This document shows positions 46,173 to 56,448 of a DNA stretch of 64,000 bases, piece by piece. The DNA is from Bacillota bacterium (GTDB lineage Bacteria > Bacillota > Clostridia > Saccharofermentanales > DTU023): NCBI GenBank assembly GCA_023389255.1, contig JAEWER010000019.1, positions 1 through 64,000 of the forward strand. The letters run 5' to 3'. A model generated the notes under the pieces. It did no database searches. It worked only from the letters and a program-made list of their open reading frames with translations, and was not told the DNA's origin. The position numbers were made by a program, and so were the translations under genes. Within the stretch, counting starts at the first letter, position 1. Each line of letters opens with the position of its first letter.

Positions 46173-46227
46173 TTGACACCCTTTATTAGTTGTGGCTAAC
46201 TTAATAGGTGCCTTTTGCGAAGGCGAA
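46173..46227 (+). promoter_or_regulatory. Promoter and candidate metal-regulator site of the ZinT-domain gene
   Basis: TTGACA (46173-46178), 18-base spacer, TAACTT (46197-46202). Just downstream, TTGCGAA-G-GCGAA (46215-46227) shares the half-site TGCGAA with the znuA promoter region at the same distance from the start point. Zur is the obvious candidate because it is encoded in this window. Confidence 0.4.
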
Positions 46228-46252
46228 TAATTTGCAAGTCTAGGAGGGTTAC

Positions 46253-47359
46253 ATGAAATCCTTACGTTATTTTTTGCTAGTAGGTTCACTGTGCTTAGCC
46301 TTATGCCAAGCTACTCCTGCGTTAGCTACTAGTAACAAGGAAACAAAACCTGATTGTTGTAAAGAACAAAAGGATTGTTGCAAGCAAGAACAAGATTGCT
46401 GTAAAAAGAAAGCTAAGGAGCATCACCATCACCATAGCTCAGCTACCACTTTTGCTATTGGTCAAAGTTATACTTTAGCTGACACTTTTACTGTTAAAAT
46501 TGAGCCAAGCAAGCATACAACTTCATTACATCTCACGCTCCTTACCCCGTCTCAGGCAAGTAAGTTGAAGCCTGCTGGACTAAAGGCGACCAAGAGCGCA
46601 ACAGTCAAGGCAGAGGCTGAAAACGAAGTGGTCTTAGCCCGTACCTACGAATTGGCAGCAGATAGCAAAGAAGCTAAAACTTACCAATTCAAGTTACCTA
46701 AGGCGGGGGACTATCAACTCTATTTCGATCACTTAAACAAAACCAATGTCACTTATAGTGTGTTATCTCAAGATAAGGAAGTAAAACCTATCCAAGAGGA
46801 ACTCTATAACGAAAATAATCAAGACATTGCTAGTGGTTGGTTTTTAGATAGCATGGTCACCGATAGATCTATCTCAGAATGGCAGGGCGAATGGCAATCT
46901 GTCTATCCCTATCTCCAAGATGGATCTTTAGATAAAGTTATGGCCAAAAAGGCTGCCAAAGGTGACAAAACCAAGGAAGAATACAAAGCCTACTACGAAA
47001 AAGGTTACGCCACAGATATCAGCGCTATCAAGATTGAAGGAGATAAGTTCACCTTTAGTAAAGGCGAAGAAACTGTAGCTTGCGAATACAAATACGATGG
47101 CTTCAAAATTTTAGACTACTCTAAGGGTAATCGTGGTGTACGCTATCTCTTCTCAGCTAAAAATCCAGTAGAAGGAGCACCTAAGTTTATACAGTTCAGT
47201 GACCACTGCATTTACGAAGGCTCAAATCCTGCCCACTTCCATATTTTCTTTGGCAATGAAAGCCAAGAAAAACTATTGGAAGAAATGGACAACTGGCCTA
47301 CTTACTATCCCAAAGATATGTCAGCAAAGGATATCGTTGACGATATGTTGCATCACTAA
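46253..47359 (+). CDS. Secreted ZinT-domain zinc-binding protein with a DCCK-repeat metal region
   Basis: 368 residues. Signal peptide (1-26, cleavage after ALA likely). Then an unusual metal-rich stretch: DCCK at 34-37, 41-44 and 48-51, seven residues apart, and five His at 57-61. A middle domain (about 65-175) has beta-rich character of unknown family. The C-terminal part from about 185 matches ZinT/AdcA-C lipocalin-like domains (SGWFLDSMVTDRSISEWQGEW, QFSDHCIYEGSNPAHFHIFFG). It probably binds zinc outside the membrane and hands it to an uptake system. Good AGGAGGG RBS. It is a lone gene closed by a bidirectional terminator. Confidence 0.85.
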   Translation: MKSLRYFLLVGSLCLALCQATPALATSNKETKPDCCKEQKDCCKQEQDCCKKKAKEHHHHHSSATTFAIGQSYTLADTFTVKIEPSKHTTSLHLTLLTPSQASKLKPAGLKATKSATVKAEAENEVVLARTYELAADSKEAKTYQFKLPKAGDYQLYFDHLNKTNVTYSVLSQDKEVKPIQEELYNENNQDIASGWFLDSMVTDRSISEWQGEWQSVYPYLQDGSLDKVMAKKAAKGDKTKEEYKAYYEKGYATDISAIKIEGDKFTFSKGEETVACEYKYDGFKILDYSKGNRGVRYLFSAKNPVEGAPKFIQFSDHCIYEGSNPAHFHIFFGNESQEKLLEEMDNWPTYYPKDMSAKDIVDDMLHH

Positions 47360-47390
47360 AAAAAGGAACTGCAAATGCAGTTCCTTTTTT
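47359..47390. terminator. Bidirectional terminator between the ZinT-domain gene and guaA
   Basis: AAAAAAGGAACTGC (47359-47372), loop AAAT, GCAGTTCCTTTTTT (47377-47390): perfect 14-bp stem with T runs on both strands. It overlaps the last base of one stop codon and the guaA stop. Confidence 0.93.
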
Positions 47391-48957
47391 ATTCCCATTC
47401 AATTGTTGCAGGTGGTTTTCCTGTGACGTCATAGACAACACGGTTAATATGATCCACTTGGTTAACAATTTTTAGTGACACTTCATCCAATAATTCATAA
47501 GGTAGTTTAGCCCATTCTGCGGTCATAAAATCATTGGTTGTCACTGCTCTAAGCGCTAAAGTGTAATCATAACTACGCTCATCACCCATCACGCCTACAG
47601 AACGCATATCAGTTAAAACAGCAAAATATTGGTTAACCGATTGCTCTAAGCCAGCATCCACAATGGCTTGTCTAAAGATGGCATCCGCTTCACGCAAAAT
47701 ATCTAAACGTTCTCTAGTCACTTCACCGATTACACGAATTCCTAGTCCTGGACCAGGGAAGGGCTGACGCCATACTAATTCTTTAGGTATGCCCAGCTCT
47801 AGACCTACTTTTCTCACTTCATCTTTGAAGAGATCACGCAGGGGTTCAATTAAATCAAAATTGACATCCTCCGGTAGTCCACCCACATTATGGTGGCTCT
47901 TAATCACAGCAGCTTCACCTACTCCTGATTCAATTACATCAGGATAGATGGTGCCTTGAACTAAGAACTCACAATCTAGGAAAGCTTTAGCTTCATCTTC
48001 AAATACACGGATAAATTCTTCACCAATGATTTTGCGCTTTTGCTCAGGATCTACAACATTTTTCAGTTTGCTCAAAAAGCGGTCTTCTGCATTAACACGA
48101 ATTAAGTTCATATCGAACTTTTCTTTGAACACTGCCTCCACTTGATCGCCTTCATCTTTACGCATCAATCCATGATCCACAAAAACACAGGTTAATTGCT
48201 TACCTACAGCTCTGTGTACTAAAACAGCAGCCACTGACGAATCAACACCACCAGATAGAGCACAGAACACTTTTTTATCGCCTACTTTACGCTTGATTTC
48301 TGCAATCATTTCACTTGCGAAATCATCCATCTGCCAAGTACCTTGCAAACCACAAATTCCATACAAGAAATTTTTGAGCATCACTTGACCATTAGCCGTG
48401 TGCTCAACCTCTGGATGGAATTGAACAGCATAGAATTTGCGCTTTGTGTCTGCCATCGCGCTTACAGGACAGTTATCTGTTTTAGCAACAATATCGAAAC
48501 CAGCAGGTACTTCTTTCACCAAGTCACCGTGGCTCATCCAGCAAATATTGTCGTGAGGAATTTCTGCAAACAGCTGGCAATCGGTAGCTAGATCCAGTTT
48601 AGATCTGCCATATTCTCGCATTTCAGCGCGTTCAACTTTACCGCCCAGATCTCTTGCCATCAATTGACAGCCATAGCAGATACCCAAAATCGGTAAACCG
48701 AGCTCATAGATTTTCGGATCACACTTAGGAGAACCCTCAGCATTGACAGAATTAGGACCGCCAGTAAAAATAATCGCTTTATAGCCCGCTTTAACAATTT
48801 CTTCTGCTTTAAGATTGCCAGGTTTAACCTCACAGTAGACATTTAGTTCACGCACTTTTCTTGCGATCAGTTGTTTGTACTGACCACCAAAATCTAGTAT
48901 TACTACTTTTTCATAATGACTACCAATGCTACCTACTGCTATCTTGCCTTGTGCCAT
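47389..48957 (-). CDS. guaA: GMP synthase (glutamine-hydrolysing)
   Basis: 522 residues. The N-terminal class I glutaminase has the nucleophile in [10 protein letters not shown] and the His/Glu pair in [10 protein letters not shown]. The ATP-pyrophosphatase loop is [12 protein letters not shown]; the C-terminal dimer domain ends with KPPATIEWE. About 14 additional N-terminal residues precede the usual [10 protein letters not shown]. It makes GMP from XMP. GAGGAG precedes the ATG. Confidence 0.97.
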   Translation of the reverse strand: MAQGKIAVGSIGSHYEKVVILDFGGQYKQLIARKVRELNVYCEVKPGNLKAEEIVKAGYKAIIFTGGPNSVNAEGSPKCDPKIYELGLPILGICYGCQLMARDLGGKVERAEMREYGRSKLDLATDCQLFAEIPHDNICWMSHGDLVKEVPAGFDIVAKTDNCPVSAMADTKRKFYAVQFHPEVEHTANGQVMLKNFLYGICGLQGTWQMDDFASEMIAEIKRKVGDKKVFCALSGGVDSSVAAVLVHRAVGKQLTCVFVDHGLMRKDEGDQVEAVFKEKFDMNLIRVNAEDRFLSKLKNVVDPEQKRKIIGEEFIRVFEDEAKAFLDCEFLVQGTIYPDVIESGVGEAAVIKSHHNVGGLPEDVNFDLIEPLRDLFKDEVRKVGLELGIPKELVWRQPFPGPGLGIRVIGEVTRERLDILREADAIFRQAIVDAGLEQSVNQYFAVLTDMRSVGVMGDERSYDYTLALRAVTTNDFMTAEWAKLPYELLDEVSLKIVNQVDHINRVVYDVTGKPPATIEWE

Positions 48958-48970
48958 AATTACTCCTCTA

Positions 48971-50767
48971 CTATTTTGCTAGACGTTTGGTTAATTCTGC
49001 TATATCGTCTACCATCTTACCAATGTGGGCGATGGTCTGTTTTAGGGGTTCATTTGTTCTAACATCTACACCTGCACCGGCTGCCAGTTCCATGGCATTT
49101 TGGCTACCACCTTTTTTCAAGGTCTCTAACCATCTCTTAACAGCCACATCACCTTCTTTAAGGATTTGTTGACTTACCAGAGTAGAAATCGTCAAACCAG
49201 CGCTGTAGGTATATGAATAAAGGCCCATGTAATAGTGCGGTTGGCGCATCCAGGTTAACTCTGCTCCATCATTAATTTCTACAGCATCACCCCAGAAATT
49301 CTCTAAAGTTTCACGCTTTAACTGATTTAAAATCTGCGCATTGACCACATCGCCTTGATCGATCAATCTATATACTTTTCTCTGATAATCGGCTTCTAAT
49401 AAGTGAGTTACAAAATTATGGAAGTAAGTGTTCGCAATAGAGGCTGCCAAAACCCATCTGCGATAGCGATCACTATCTGCATTTTGGTACAGATAATTGT
49501 TGAGCAACATTTCGTTACAGGTGGAGGGGGCTTCAATAAAATATAGGCTACTCTCCGCTTGCAGTAAACGGTTATGGCTATTGCTCAACCCAAAGTGTCC
49601 TGCGTGTCCTAGCTCGTGTACCAAGGTGAAAACATCGCTTAATAAACCATTCCAATTCAGCAGGATATAGGAGTGATTACCATAAGGTGAGGCACAGAAT
49701 CCTCCGGTTGATTTACCAGTATTTTGTGCGAAATCACACCATTTTTCTTTTTCTGCCAGCTCCACCATCTGACTATAAGCATCGCCCATGACAGCAAGGC
49801 CCTTTTTCGCATAGTCCCATGCTTCTTCCATGGTAACTTTAGGACTAAACTCTGGATCTAAATCTACTTTGAGATCGGCAAAGGTCATTTTTTCTAAGCC
49901 GTGAGCATCTTGTAGTAGACGAGCGTACTTGCGCATATGTGGTGCTAGATCGCTCATGATCATATCGATTTGACGATCGTAGACTTCTCTTTCTACATCT
50001 TGTGAAGCTAGCAAGTAATCAAACACACTGCTGTAGCCACGCATATCAGCTACAATTTTTTCAAAGGAAACCTGCTTAGCATAGATTTCAGCAATACCAT
50101 TTTGGTATTTGCGCAAAGTATCAGAGAAAGTAGCAAATGCCTTACGACGTACTTTAGTTGAGGCATCGTATTGATACTTGTTTTCCCATAAGACAAAAGA
50201 TAGAGGATAGGTTTTGCCATCCACTTCAAAATCAGGGAAGTGCATATCAGCTAATTTAAAAGTGCCATAAAGATTTTCAAAGCCTTGTGTTATGGGGCTT
50301 AATCTGGCTAAAGTTGTTTCGACTTCTTTGCTTAAGCGATGTTCTTTCTGTTTCTTTAATAGAGTTAAAAAATAGGCATATTCGGGATGGTTTTGCTCTG
50401 CTTTTGCCAATACTTCATCGTCTACATCGTAGAGCTGACTCATAAAGGAACTCAGCTTAGTCTGCCAAACACCTGCATCGCTGTTAATTTTGCTATAGCG
50501 TTCATTTCTCTTGCTATCGCTATAATCGACACTCAGATCCAGGCTAGCAAAGTGCAAGACAGTGCTTATCTTTTCGGCAATATCTTCATAATCAGCTAAA
50601 GCGCTGACTAAAGCCTCTTCATCTTTGGGGGCATTCTGCCATTTTTGACTGAATGTCTCGATCTCTGTTTGCACCTCTTGTACTTTGTCTAGGTAGTCCT
50701 GTTCATCTTTACACAGATCTTTGAGCGACCACTTAACTTCTTTTGTGACTTCACTTCTGCTCAGCAT
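48971..50767 (-). CDS. pepF: Oligoendopeptidase F
   Basis: 598 residues, the usual M3B length. Zinc motif HELGH in [13 protein letters not shown] and the third ligand Glu in [13 protein letters not shown]-terminal helical region as in PepF. A cytoplasmic peptidase cutting short peptides. GAGAGG lies just before the ATG; it precedes guaA by 13 bases, so the pair may be co-transcribed. Confidence 0.95.
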   Translation of the reverse strand: MLSRSEVTKEVKWSLKDLCKDEQDYLDKVQEVQTEIETFSQKWQNAPKDEEALVSALADYEDIAEKISTVLHFASLDLSVDYSDSKRNERYSKINSDAGVWQTKLSSFMSQLYDVDDEVLAKAEQNHPEYAYFLTLLKKQKEHRLSKEVETTLARLSPITQGFENLYGTFKLADMHFPDFEVDGKTYPLSFVLWENKYQYDASTKVRRKAFATFSDTLRKYQNGIAEIYAKQVSFEKIVADMRGYSSVFDYLLASQDVEREVYDRQIDMIMSDLAPHMRKYARLLQDAHGLEKMTFADLKVDLDPEFSPKVTMEEAWDYAKKGLAVMGDAYSQMVELAEKEKWCDFAQNTGKSTGGFCASPYGNHSYILLNWNGLLSDVFTLVHELGHAGHFGLSNSHNRLLQAESSLYFIEAPSTCNEMLLNNYLYQNADSDRYRRWVLAASIANTYFHNFVTHLLEADYQRKVYRLIDQGDVVNAQILNQLKRETLENFWGDAVEINDGAELTWMRQPHYYMGLYSYTYSAGLTISTLVSQQILKEGDVAVKRWLETLKKGGSQNAMELAAGAGVDVRTNEPLKQTIAHIGKMVDDIAELTKRLAK

Positions 50768-50769
50768 AG

Positions 50770-52029
50770 TTACCTCTCTGCTTGTTTACTACGTAAATAA
50801 TCGTACAGCATCACAACTTCAGCGCCACTTTTTAAATAAAAACGGCGTCTCTCTTTATCTTTAGTAGCTACAAATTGAACATAAGGTTTTTTCCCTAAAC
50901 CATAGACCAATGTCTTACCTTGTAGCTCATATTCTGTGCTTCTGGTTTCAGTCAAAATTGTCAGCGGTGACTGATTACTTCTACTAAAGTCTTTCAAAAG
51001 CACATAACTGATGTTGCCTTGGTTATCTATTTTAAGACTAGCTGGTTCTTCTTTTTCCGCTACTCCTGGGATATAAAGCGTGCAACTCGCTTTAAATTCC
51101 ATGCCCTGATTATATTTTTGACTCAGCGCTTCGGCTTGTTTGGTATGCAATAGACGCGGTGAGATCAATTCTTCATTTAGTTTTAGCAAACCACTTTTTT
51201 CTGTTTGCATACTAAAATCACACAGCTTGCAAGTTAAACTATGTTTTTTAGCGATCAAAGACAATTCTTGTTTGCACTTTGGACAATAATGCAAGAGCTG
51301 TTCTAAGCCATCTGGCTTTTGACGTTTGTTATAACGCCAAAGTTTTTCGCCTTGTTCTAAACGCCTTTCTTGATCTCGATAATCGCTCTGGGCAAAGATC
51401 GGTTTGAGCAAACGCAAAATTTCTGCTTCTGACATCGTTTTTAGTTGCTCTTTAGTTGCCAGCAATTGTGTTTTAGCCACCACTTTACCTCTAGAAAATA
51501 AGCTTCTACTATAGCGTGGCCAAATTAAATAGCTACCTTCAAGTGAAACAGCTGCTAAATCTACCTCAGCTCGCTTAATGATCCGCAATAAAGTGTGATT
51601 CGTAAATTCATGTTCGCCAGATAAGCTTCGTTCACCTTCAGGAAAAATTGCTACGCTATCTCCAGCTTTAAGTGCCTTTAAGATTGCTTTGATCGCAGAG
51701 GTATCAGCCGAAAATTGCGTGATCGGTATACAGCCTGTGTGACTTAAAAACCACATACCGAATTTGGTGCTTGCCAAAAGATCTGTAGCAACAAAGCGAC
51801 AAGGCTGACCTATACCCAAAGCTAGAGCCATAAAAACACAATCTAAATAGTTTTGGTGTGGCGCTATTACCAGTGTCGGATTTTTACCCACCTCTAAGTT
51901 ACTATCTCTTTGAGCTGAAAAATGAAACCACAGCTTAATTGGCAAAAACACCAAGCGTTGCATCGCCGTATACCAACGGCGCCAATTTTTAACAGCACTA
52001 ACTTGGTGTTTTTGTGATTTACTTGCCAT
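50770..52029 (-). CDS. PlsC-like acyltransferase with zinc ribbon and extra C-terminal domain
   Basis: 419 residues. The N-terminal 1-acylglycerol-3-phosphate acyltransferase domain (about 30-215) has the catalytic HQNYLD (HX4D), FPEGERS and a later hydrophobic Pro motif. It is followed by a zinc ribbon CPKC...CKLC (about 250-275) and a C-terminal beta-rich domain of about 130 residues that I do not recognise. Typical PlsC proteins are 200-250 residues. Start ATG shares bases with the cyclophilin stop (TAATG). It probably acylates a lysophospholipid or related lipid; the role of the ribbon is unknown. Confidence 0.75.
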   Translation of the reverse strand: MASKSQKHQVSAVKNWRRWYTAMQRLVFLPIKLWFHFSAQRDSNLEVGKNPTLVIAPHQNYLDCVFMALALGIGQPCRFVATDLLASTKFGMWFLSHTGCIPITQFSADTSAIKAILKALKAGDSVAIFPEGERSLSGEHEFTNHTLLRIIKRAEVDLAAVSLEGSYLIWPRYSRSLFSRGKVVAKTQLLATKEQLKTMSEAEILRLLKPIFAQSDYRDQERRLEQGEKLWRYNKRQKPDGLEQLLHYCPKCKQELSLIAKKHSLTCKLCDFSMQTEKSGLLKLNEELISPRLLHTKQAEALSQKYNQGMEFKASCTLYIPGVAEKEEPASLKIDNQGNISYVLLKDFSRSNQSPLTILTETRSTEYELQGKTLVYGLGKKPYVQFVATKDKERRRFYLKSGAEVVMLYDYLRSKQAER

Positions 52030-52559
52030 TATTTGTTGTGAGTAACAAAACGTACACTTGTCATATGTGGTGGATCTAAAGGTCGATCTTGTGGACCTTT
52101 GGATAATTTGGCAATACGATCAACTTCTTCCATGCCCATCACTACTGTGCCAAAAGCAGCATACGAACCGTCTAAAAACTCACTGTCTGCATTACAGATA
52201 AAGAACTGTGAACTAGCTGAATCCATCATCTGTGAACGAGCCATGGAGATCGTACCGCGTAGATGAGAAAGTGAGTTGGGTACGCCATTTTGTAAAAATT
52301 CACCCTTGATTTTCTTGGCTGAACCACCCATCCCTGTGCCAGTGGGATCACCACCTTGAATCATGAAACCATCGATGATGCGGTGGAAAATTAAGCCATC
52401 ATAGAATTTTTGTTCTACCAATTGACTAAAGTTTTCCACTGTCAATGGTGCTACTTCTGGATTTAGTTCAACTACGATGTGATTTTCGTTTTCTATACAT
52501 ATATCTACTAATAAAGTAGGTGTTTCACTTAAAGTAAAACCTGTTGCTACTTCTGCCAT
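52029..52559 (-). CDS. Peptidyl-prolyl cis-trans isomerase, cyclophilin type
   Basis: 176 residues. Conserved core: FHRIIDGFMIQGGDPTGTGMGG (shown in part), GTISMARSQMMDSASSQFFI and SYAAFGTVVMGMEEVDRIA. No signal peptide, so cytoplasmic. It assists protein folding at proline bonds. AAGGAGG precedes the ATG; overlaps the acyltransferase gene by one base. Confidence 0.95.
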   Translation of the reverse strand: MAEVATGFTLSETPTLLVDICIENENHIVVELNPEVAPLTVENFSQLVEQKFYDGLIFHRIIDGFMIQGGDPTGTGMGGSAKKIKGEFLQNGVPNSLSHLRGTISMARSQMMDSASSQFFICNADSEFLDGSYAAFGTVVMGMEEVDRIAKLSKGPQDRPLDPPHMTSVRFVTHNK

Positions 52560-52627
52560 AAAGCCTCCTTAAATTGCTTTAGGCTCAATTATAAACCACC
52601 TATGAGCATCTGCCGAAAACAATCACT

Positions 52628-53704
52628 TTATTTAGGTTGCTTAAGCGGTTTTCTGATGGAAAAAGTAAATGCCCATAAGGTAAAGCAGGCAGCTATCAAA
52701 AGAAAACCATACAAATTGATGATGCGCGTTAAAATCATGGCTGGCATCACCATCTCTTTAGGCAAAACACTCTCAAACATAGTGATAAAACCACTCTCTG
52801 TAATACCAACCGCACCAGGTGTCGGCAGGGCAGAAGTACTCATGTAGAGCACAGATTGCAAGCCAAAGGAGCGCAAGAAAAAAGATAAAGAGGCTTTGGC
52901 GCCTAAAGCAACACAGACAGCAAAAGGGATAGAAAATAAAGATCCCACTTGCAACAAACAAGTCAAAAGCATTCTGATCGCTACTTTAAAATCTTTTTTG
53001 ATACTGCTGGAATCATCAGCATAGTTCTTCAAAAATTTGGCTACAGCTCGTTTGAGACGCATCGGATGGCGAAATAACTTGCTCTTGAGCAAGAGCCACA
53101 AGACTCCTTTAGCCACAAAGCGTAAACACTGCGGCTGATAAACCACAAAATAGCAAAATAAGCCAATACCTATATTAATGATCAGACCAATGATCAAAAA
53201 GTAGTGCATATAACCTAAACTCGCCATCACTCGGTTGTAATCAAAAATAAAAGTCAATCCCGTGTAAATATACATCGCTATGTAGTAGTAAAAAGACATA
53301 GCAATAAAAACTAAGCAGGAATGTGCGATATGTATACCCCTTCTAAATAAATAATAAATCTGCATGGGTTGTCCACCACTAGTAGAAGGAGTGATGTTAT
53401 TAAAATAAAAGCCTAGCATTACTGATTGAAATGCAACACCAAAGGGGATTTTCACACCAGAAAAGCGTGCTAAAAGCATTTTTAAGTTACTCGCTAAACA
53501 GGATTGATGCACAAAGATCAAAGCAAAAGCCAAAATAAATAATGGAATATTGGTAAATGCAAGAGAGTGTTTAATCTCATGCCAAGCATACTGTTTTAAC
53601 AAGATGGCAAAAGTAAAGTAGACGATTGCCACCATGATAAGAAAACTTAGTCCATATTGGAATACCCACTTTTTTATTTTAGCTTTGCTTGCTTGTTGTT
53701 CCAC
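52628..53704 (-). CDS. Lysylphosphatidylglycerol synthase-type transmembrane (YbhN/UPF0104) protein
   Basis: 358 residues from GTG 53704 (GAGG about 7 bases upstream). About eight membrane helices with the family motif FNNITPSTSGGQPMQIYYLFRRG and a late PTPGAVGITE segment. The family resembles the flippase domain of MprF without the synthase domain and is thought to move a lipid or glycolipid across the membrane. Neighbouring PlsC-like and membrane genes suggest envelope lipid metabolism. Confidence 0.85.
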   Translation of the reverse strand: MEQQASKAKIKKWVFQYGLSFLIMVAIVYFTFAILLKQYAWHEIKHSLAFTNIPLFILAFALIFVHQSCLASNLKMLLARFSGVKIPFGVAFQSVMLGFYFNNITPSTSGGQPMQIYYLFRRGIHIAHSCLVFIAMSFYYYIAMYIYTGLTFIFDYNRVMASLGYMHYFLIIGLIINIGIGLFCYFVVYQPQCLRFVAKGVLWLLLKSKLFRHPMRLKRAVAKFLKNYADDSSSIKKDFKVAIRMLLTCLLQVGSLFSIPFAVCVALGAKASLSFFLRSFGLQSVLYMSTSALPTPGAVGITESGFITMFESVLPKEMVMPAMILTRIINLYGFLLIAACFTLWAFTFSIRKPLKQPK

Positions 53705-53713
53705 TCACTACCT

Positions 53714-55447
53714 CTAATGCTCGATCTGTACAATACGCAGGGGAGTATTGTCACTTTGGCTTTCTTCGTATTCCACCCTTAACTTATCTCCTGGTTTAAT
53801 GAAAGGTAGATTTTGATCGACACTGAGTGCTGCAAAAAACACCTTATTTTCCTGTTTAAACACCATGTAGTAGTAAGTATTACCCTCAATGGTTACCTGG
53901 GTAATATCTGCTACTTCTACTTGCTTAGTTAAAGTCTTAACTGGTTCTGTTTGCTCTGTTGGCTGATTCGCCAACTCTTGCATCTGGTAGTTATCGATTG
54001 CTTCCTTGATGCTAGTTGCTGTTGCTGTTCTCTGATAATCTTGTGCATCGACTAGCGCATACATTTTAATCAGCTCTGCCTCATCTTTCAGCGCCATACA
54101 GTAAGTAGGTCTACTACCAATATTCAGCAAGATCGGCCAAGTTGCTTTATAACCTTTTTCTTGTACTGCACCTTCTGCACTGTTGCGAGCGGATTGTTCG
54201 TCTGCTGAGGCAACTGGATAGAACTTAGTTTCCTTTGTGCGCATATTTACCAAAACAAAACCTAAGTTAGAAGAGTCTCCCGCAACTGAAGTTATACCAG
54301 TATAGAGATAAACATCGTCGTTAATCGCCAAATAGTTATATCCATCTGTGGTAGTTAAAACACCCTTTTGACCAAACAGGGAGTTTAACCATCCCGATTG
54401 GTATAGACCATTGTAGTTTAGCTGCTCAGTCACCATCTCCTCTGGATAAACACGGTCTATCCAAGAGGGTGCATCTTTGACATCGTAGTATTCACAGCTA
54501 CCATCTACAGCATTACACAAGATGACACCTGTGACATCTAAACCACCAAACCAGCCTACTTTGGGACTTTCTGTAGGCACTATCCAGTAAGGATTACCAT
54601 CGTCATCTATTTCAATTTGTGGTTCACCCATAATGGTAAACGGATATTTTAAACGTAGATGGCGCTTGATATTACGGAATAAGGGCTCCGAATCTGAATA
54701 TTTCATACCCCCTTTTATTTCTTGTAAAGTTACTTCGCCATTAGTCATATCAACACGAATTAGTCTGGGTAAACCCTCGCTTCGATTGTTAAACCATTTG
54801 AATAAATCACCATAGCGCAACTGGGTTACACGCACGGGTTTTCCTTGATAATTGATTTGTGTGTAATCTGGAGCTACCTCGAACTGAGATACCAGTTCAG
54901 GAATTTCACCCATTTTTTTATTGCCTAAACGAGTAGCAGTAACGCGATCGACCGTGGGGATATCGTAAAACTTAATCTCTGCTACATCCGCTGTAAAATC
55001 ACCGTTTTCCTTATGGATCAGGTTTGCATAATTACGCGATTGCAAAATCGGATGAGAAAATAAATTGAGCACAAAGAAGAGTACACATAGTAGCAAAGGA
55101 ATAGCAAGTAAACGAATACTTTTGATCAAACTCACGACTAGAGCTATCAGCTTGCCCTTGACCTTGAGATTTTGTTCATCTGACTTCTTCTTGTATTGAT
55201 GCCAAGTATTGACAGGAATCAGGGGCCAAATCACAGCAAATGATATCGGTATTAACAGACCACAGAAAGTTTGTGATCGTAGGTTGATTGGTGGCACGAA
55301 AACCAACCACAGCACAGCTAATCCTAGGATTAACCCAACATAGTAGACGATCAAACTTCCTCGCCAAAATCTTCCCTTACTTGCTTTTGTCTTCACGTTA
55401 TCTCTGGTTGATCTCTCTTTGCCTAGAAATTCAAACTGTGCTTTCAT
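53714..55447 (-). CDS. Large membrane-anchored protein of unknown function
   Basis: 577 residues. Three N-terminal hydrophobic segments (about 30-52, 60-80, 108-130) are followed by a long extracytoplasmic part (about 135-577) with repeated beta-type sequence. This part includes tandem WNG/Y-rich stretches such as NPYWIVPTESPKVGWFGGLDVTG and a C-terminal domain reading ITQVTIEGNTYYYMVFKQENKVFFAAL. I do not recognise a named family. It lies between the flippase-like gene and the YcgQ-like gene, nine bases after the former in the reverse sense, so it is likely co-transcribed with the envelope or zinc genes. Confidence 0.6.
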   Translation of the reverse strand: MKAQFEFLGKERSTRDNVKTKASKGRFWRGSLIVYYVGLILGLAVLWLVFVPPINLRSQTFCGLLIPISFAVIWPLIPVNTWHQYKKKSDEQNLKVKGKLIALVVSLIKSIRLLAIPLLLCVLFFVLNLFSHPILQSRNYANLIHKENGDFTADVAEIKFYDIPTVDRVTATRLGNKKMGEIPELVSQFEVAPDYTQINYQGKPVRVTQLRYGDLFKWFNNRSEGLPRLIRVDMTNGEVTLQEIKGGMKYSDSEPLFRNIKRHLRLKYPFTIMGEPQIEIDDDGNPYWIVPTESPKVGWFGGLDVTGVILCNAVDGSCEYYDVKDAPSWIDRVYPEEMVTEQLNYNGLYQSGWLNSLFGQKGVLTTTDGYNYLAINDDVYLYTGITSVAGDSSNLGFVLVNMRTKETKFYPVASADEQSARNSAEGAVQEKGYKATWPILLNIGSRPTYCMALKDEAELIKMYALVDAQDYQRTATATSIKEAIDNYQMQELANQPTEQTEPVKTLTKQVEVADITQVTIEGNTYYYMVFKQENKVFFAALSVDQNLPFIKPGDKLRVEYEESQSDNTPLRIVQIEH

Positions 55448-55455
55448 GTTCCCTC

Positions 55456-56415
55456 CTAGTAAACTGGGATAACATATTCAGGACTGGTTTTTTCTGCTGG
55501 TTTAACTTCTTTAATTTGAAGCACTAACCGCTTTTGCCCTTGTTCCTCTGTCATTTTAAGTGTACCTGTTGCTGTAATCCAGGCACCATCTTTTAGTTCC
55601 ACCGAGCTTTCATTTTTAGCATACAGACCAAACGGGAACATATCGGCCGCACAACATGCCATACATAAACGAGCGATCGCTATTTCCCCTTGTTCTAAGT
55701 TCGGTGCAGAGGCAAAAATAAAGCCTTTGAGTGTGAGCTCAACGCCATCGTAAATCTCAGGATGTTGTAATAGTTCTTGCACCCAAACATAGTAATCTGC
55801 ATCTGAAACCTTGATTCGGTTATCTTTTGGTCTTTCATTTTGTTTGTTTTGTGCTCTTTGCTTGGATGGGGTCAACGGAGCTGGTGTAAAATCTCCTGTC
55901 TTCTGATCTTCTGGCAAATCTTGAATACCTTTGAGTTGCTTAAATTCTTCTACTGTCATCGGCTGTCTAGCTTTGCCATAAGGATCATCTGCAGGATAGT
56001 TATTGCTTTGATTAGGATTTGCTTGGTCTCCACTAAAGGTTGGTGTGTCCTGTTTAGCAAACCAAAGTTTTTCGCCAGAATAACTGAGCAAGGTACTCTC
56101 ACCACTGTTGTTGATCGTACTAAAGCTGAGAGACGAGGCATTTTTATGTGGCAAGAGAATTAAAACTAGAGGAATGATTAAAACCAAACAATGCAAAACA
56201 CTTTTTTGCTCCTTTGCTTTCGTTCTCTCCTTAAAAGCAATTACCCCTAAGGCAAAAGTTATCAGCACAAAAAATATTAGCCACGGCAAACTTTTATGCG
56301 TGACATAGTTTTGGTAGTAGCCTGAAACTACCATTAGGAAAATTGCTAAAGATGCAAGCCACAAGCTACTAGCTTCTACTAAAGCTTGCCAATTATTTAC
56401 TTTTTTCCCTCGCAT
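55456..56415 (-). CDS. YcgQ/TIGR03943-type membrane protein, partner of the YcgR-like permease
   Basis: 319 residues. Three membrane segments at the N-terminus (about 13-30, 43-60, 73-88) and a C-terminal OB-like domain with the conserved Cys cluster ARLCMACCAADMFPFG (about 247-262) typical of TIGR03943. A hydrophilic linker of about 80 residues, rich in Asn, Gln and Pro, joins them. TIGR03943 proteins pair with a DUF318 permease, encoded directly upstream, and are often zinc-repressed. Confidence 0.85.
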   Translation of the reverse strand: MRGKKVNNWQALVEASSLWLASLAIFLMVVSGYYQNYVTHKSLPWLIFFVLITFALGVIAFKERTKAKEQKSVLHCLVLIIPLVLILLPHKNASSLSFSTINNSGESTLLSYSGEKLWFAKQDTPTFSGDQANPNQSNNYPADDPYGKARQPMTVEEFKQLKGIQDLPEDQKTGDFTPAPLTPSKQRAQNKQNERPKDNRIKVSDADYYVWVQELLQHPEIYDGVELTLKGFIFASAPNLEQGEIAIARLCMACCAADMFPFGLYAKNESSVELKDGAWITATGTLKMTEEQGQKRLVLQIKEVKPAEKTSPEYVIPVY

Positions 56416-56448
56416 ATCTCTATCCTATCTAGCATCTCAAAACTTAAC

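Noticed and set aside
45976..46252. Vitamin riboswitch (folate, preQ1 or TPP) upstream of the ECF S component
   Set aside because: No aptamer core that I know is recognisable in the roughly 270 bases; a covariance-model scan would be needed to exclude weak forms.
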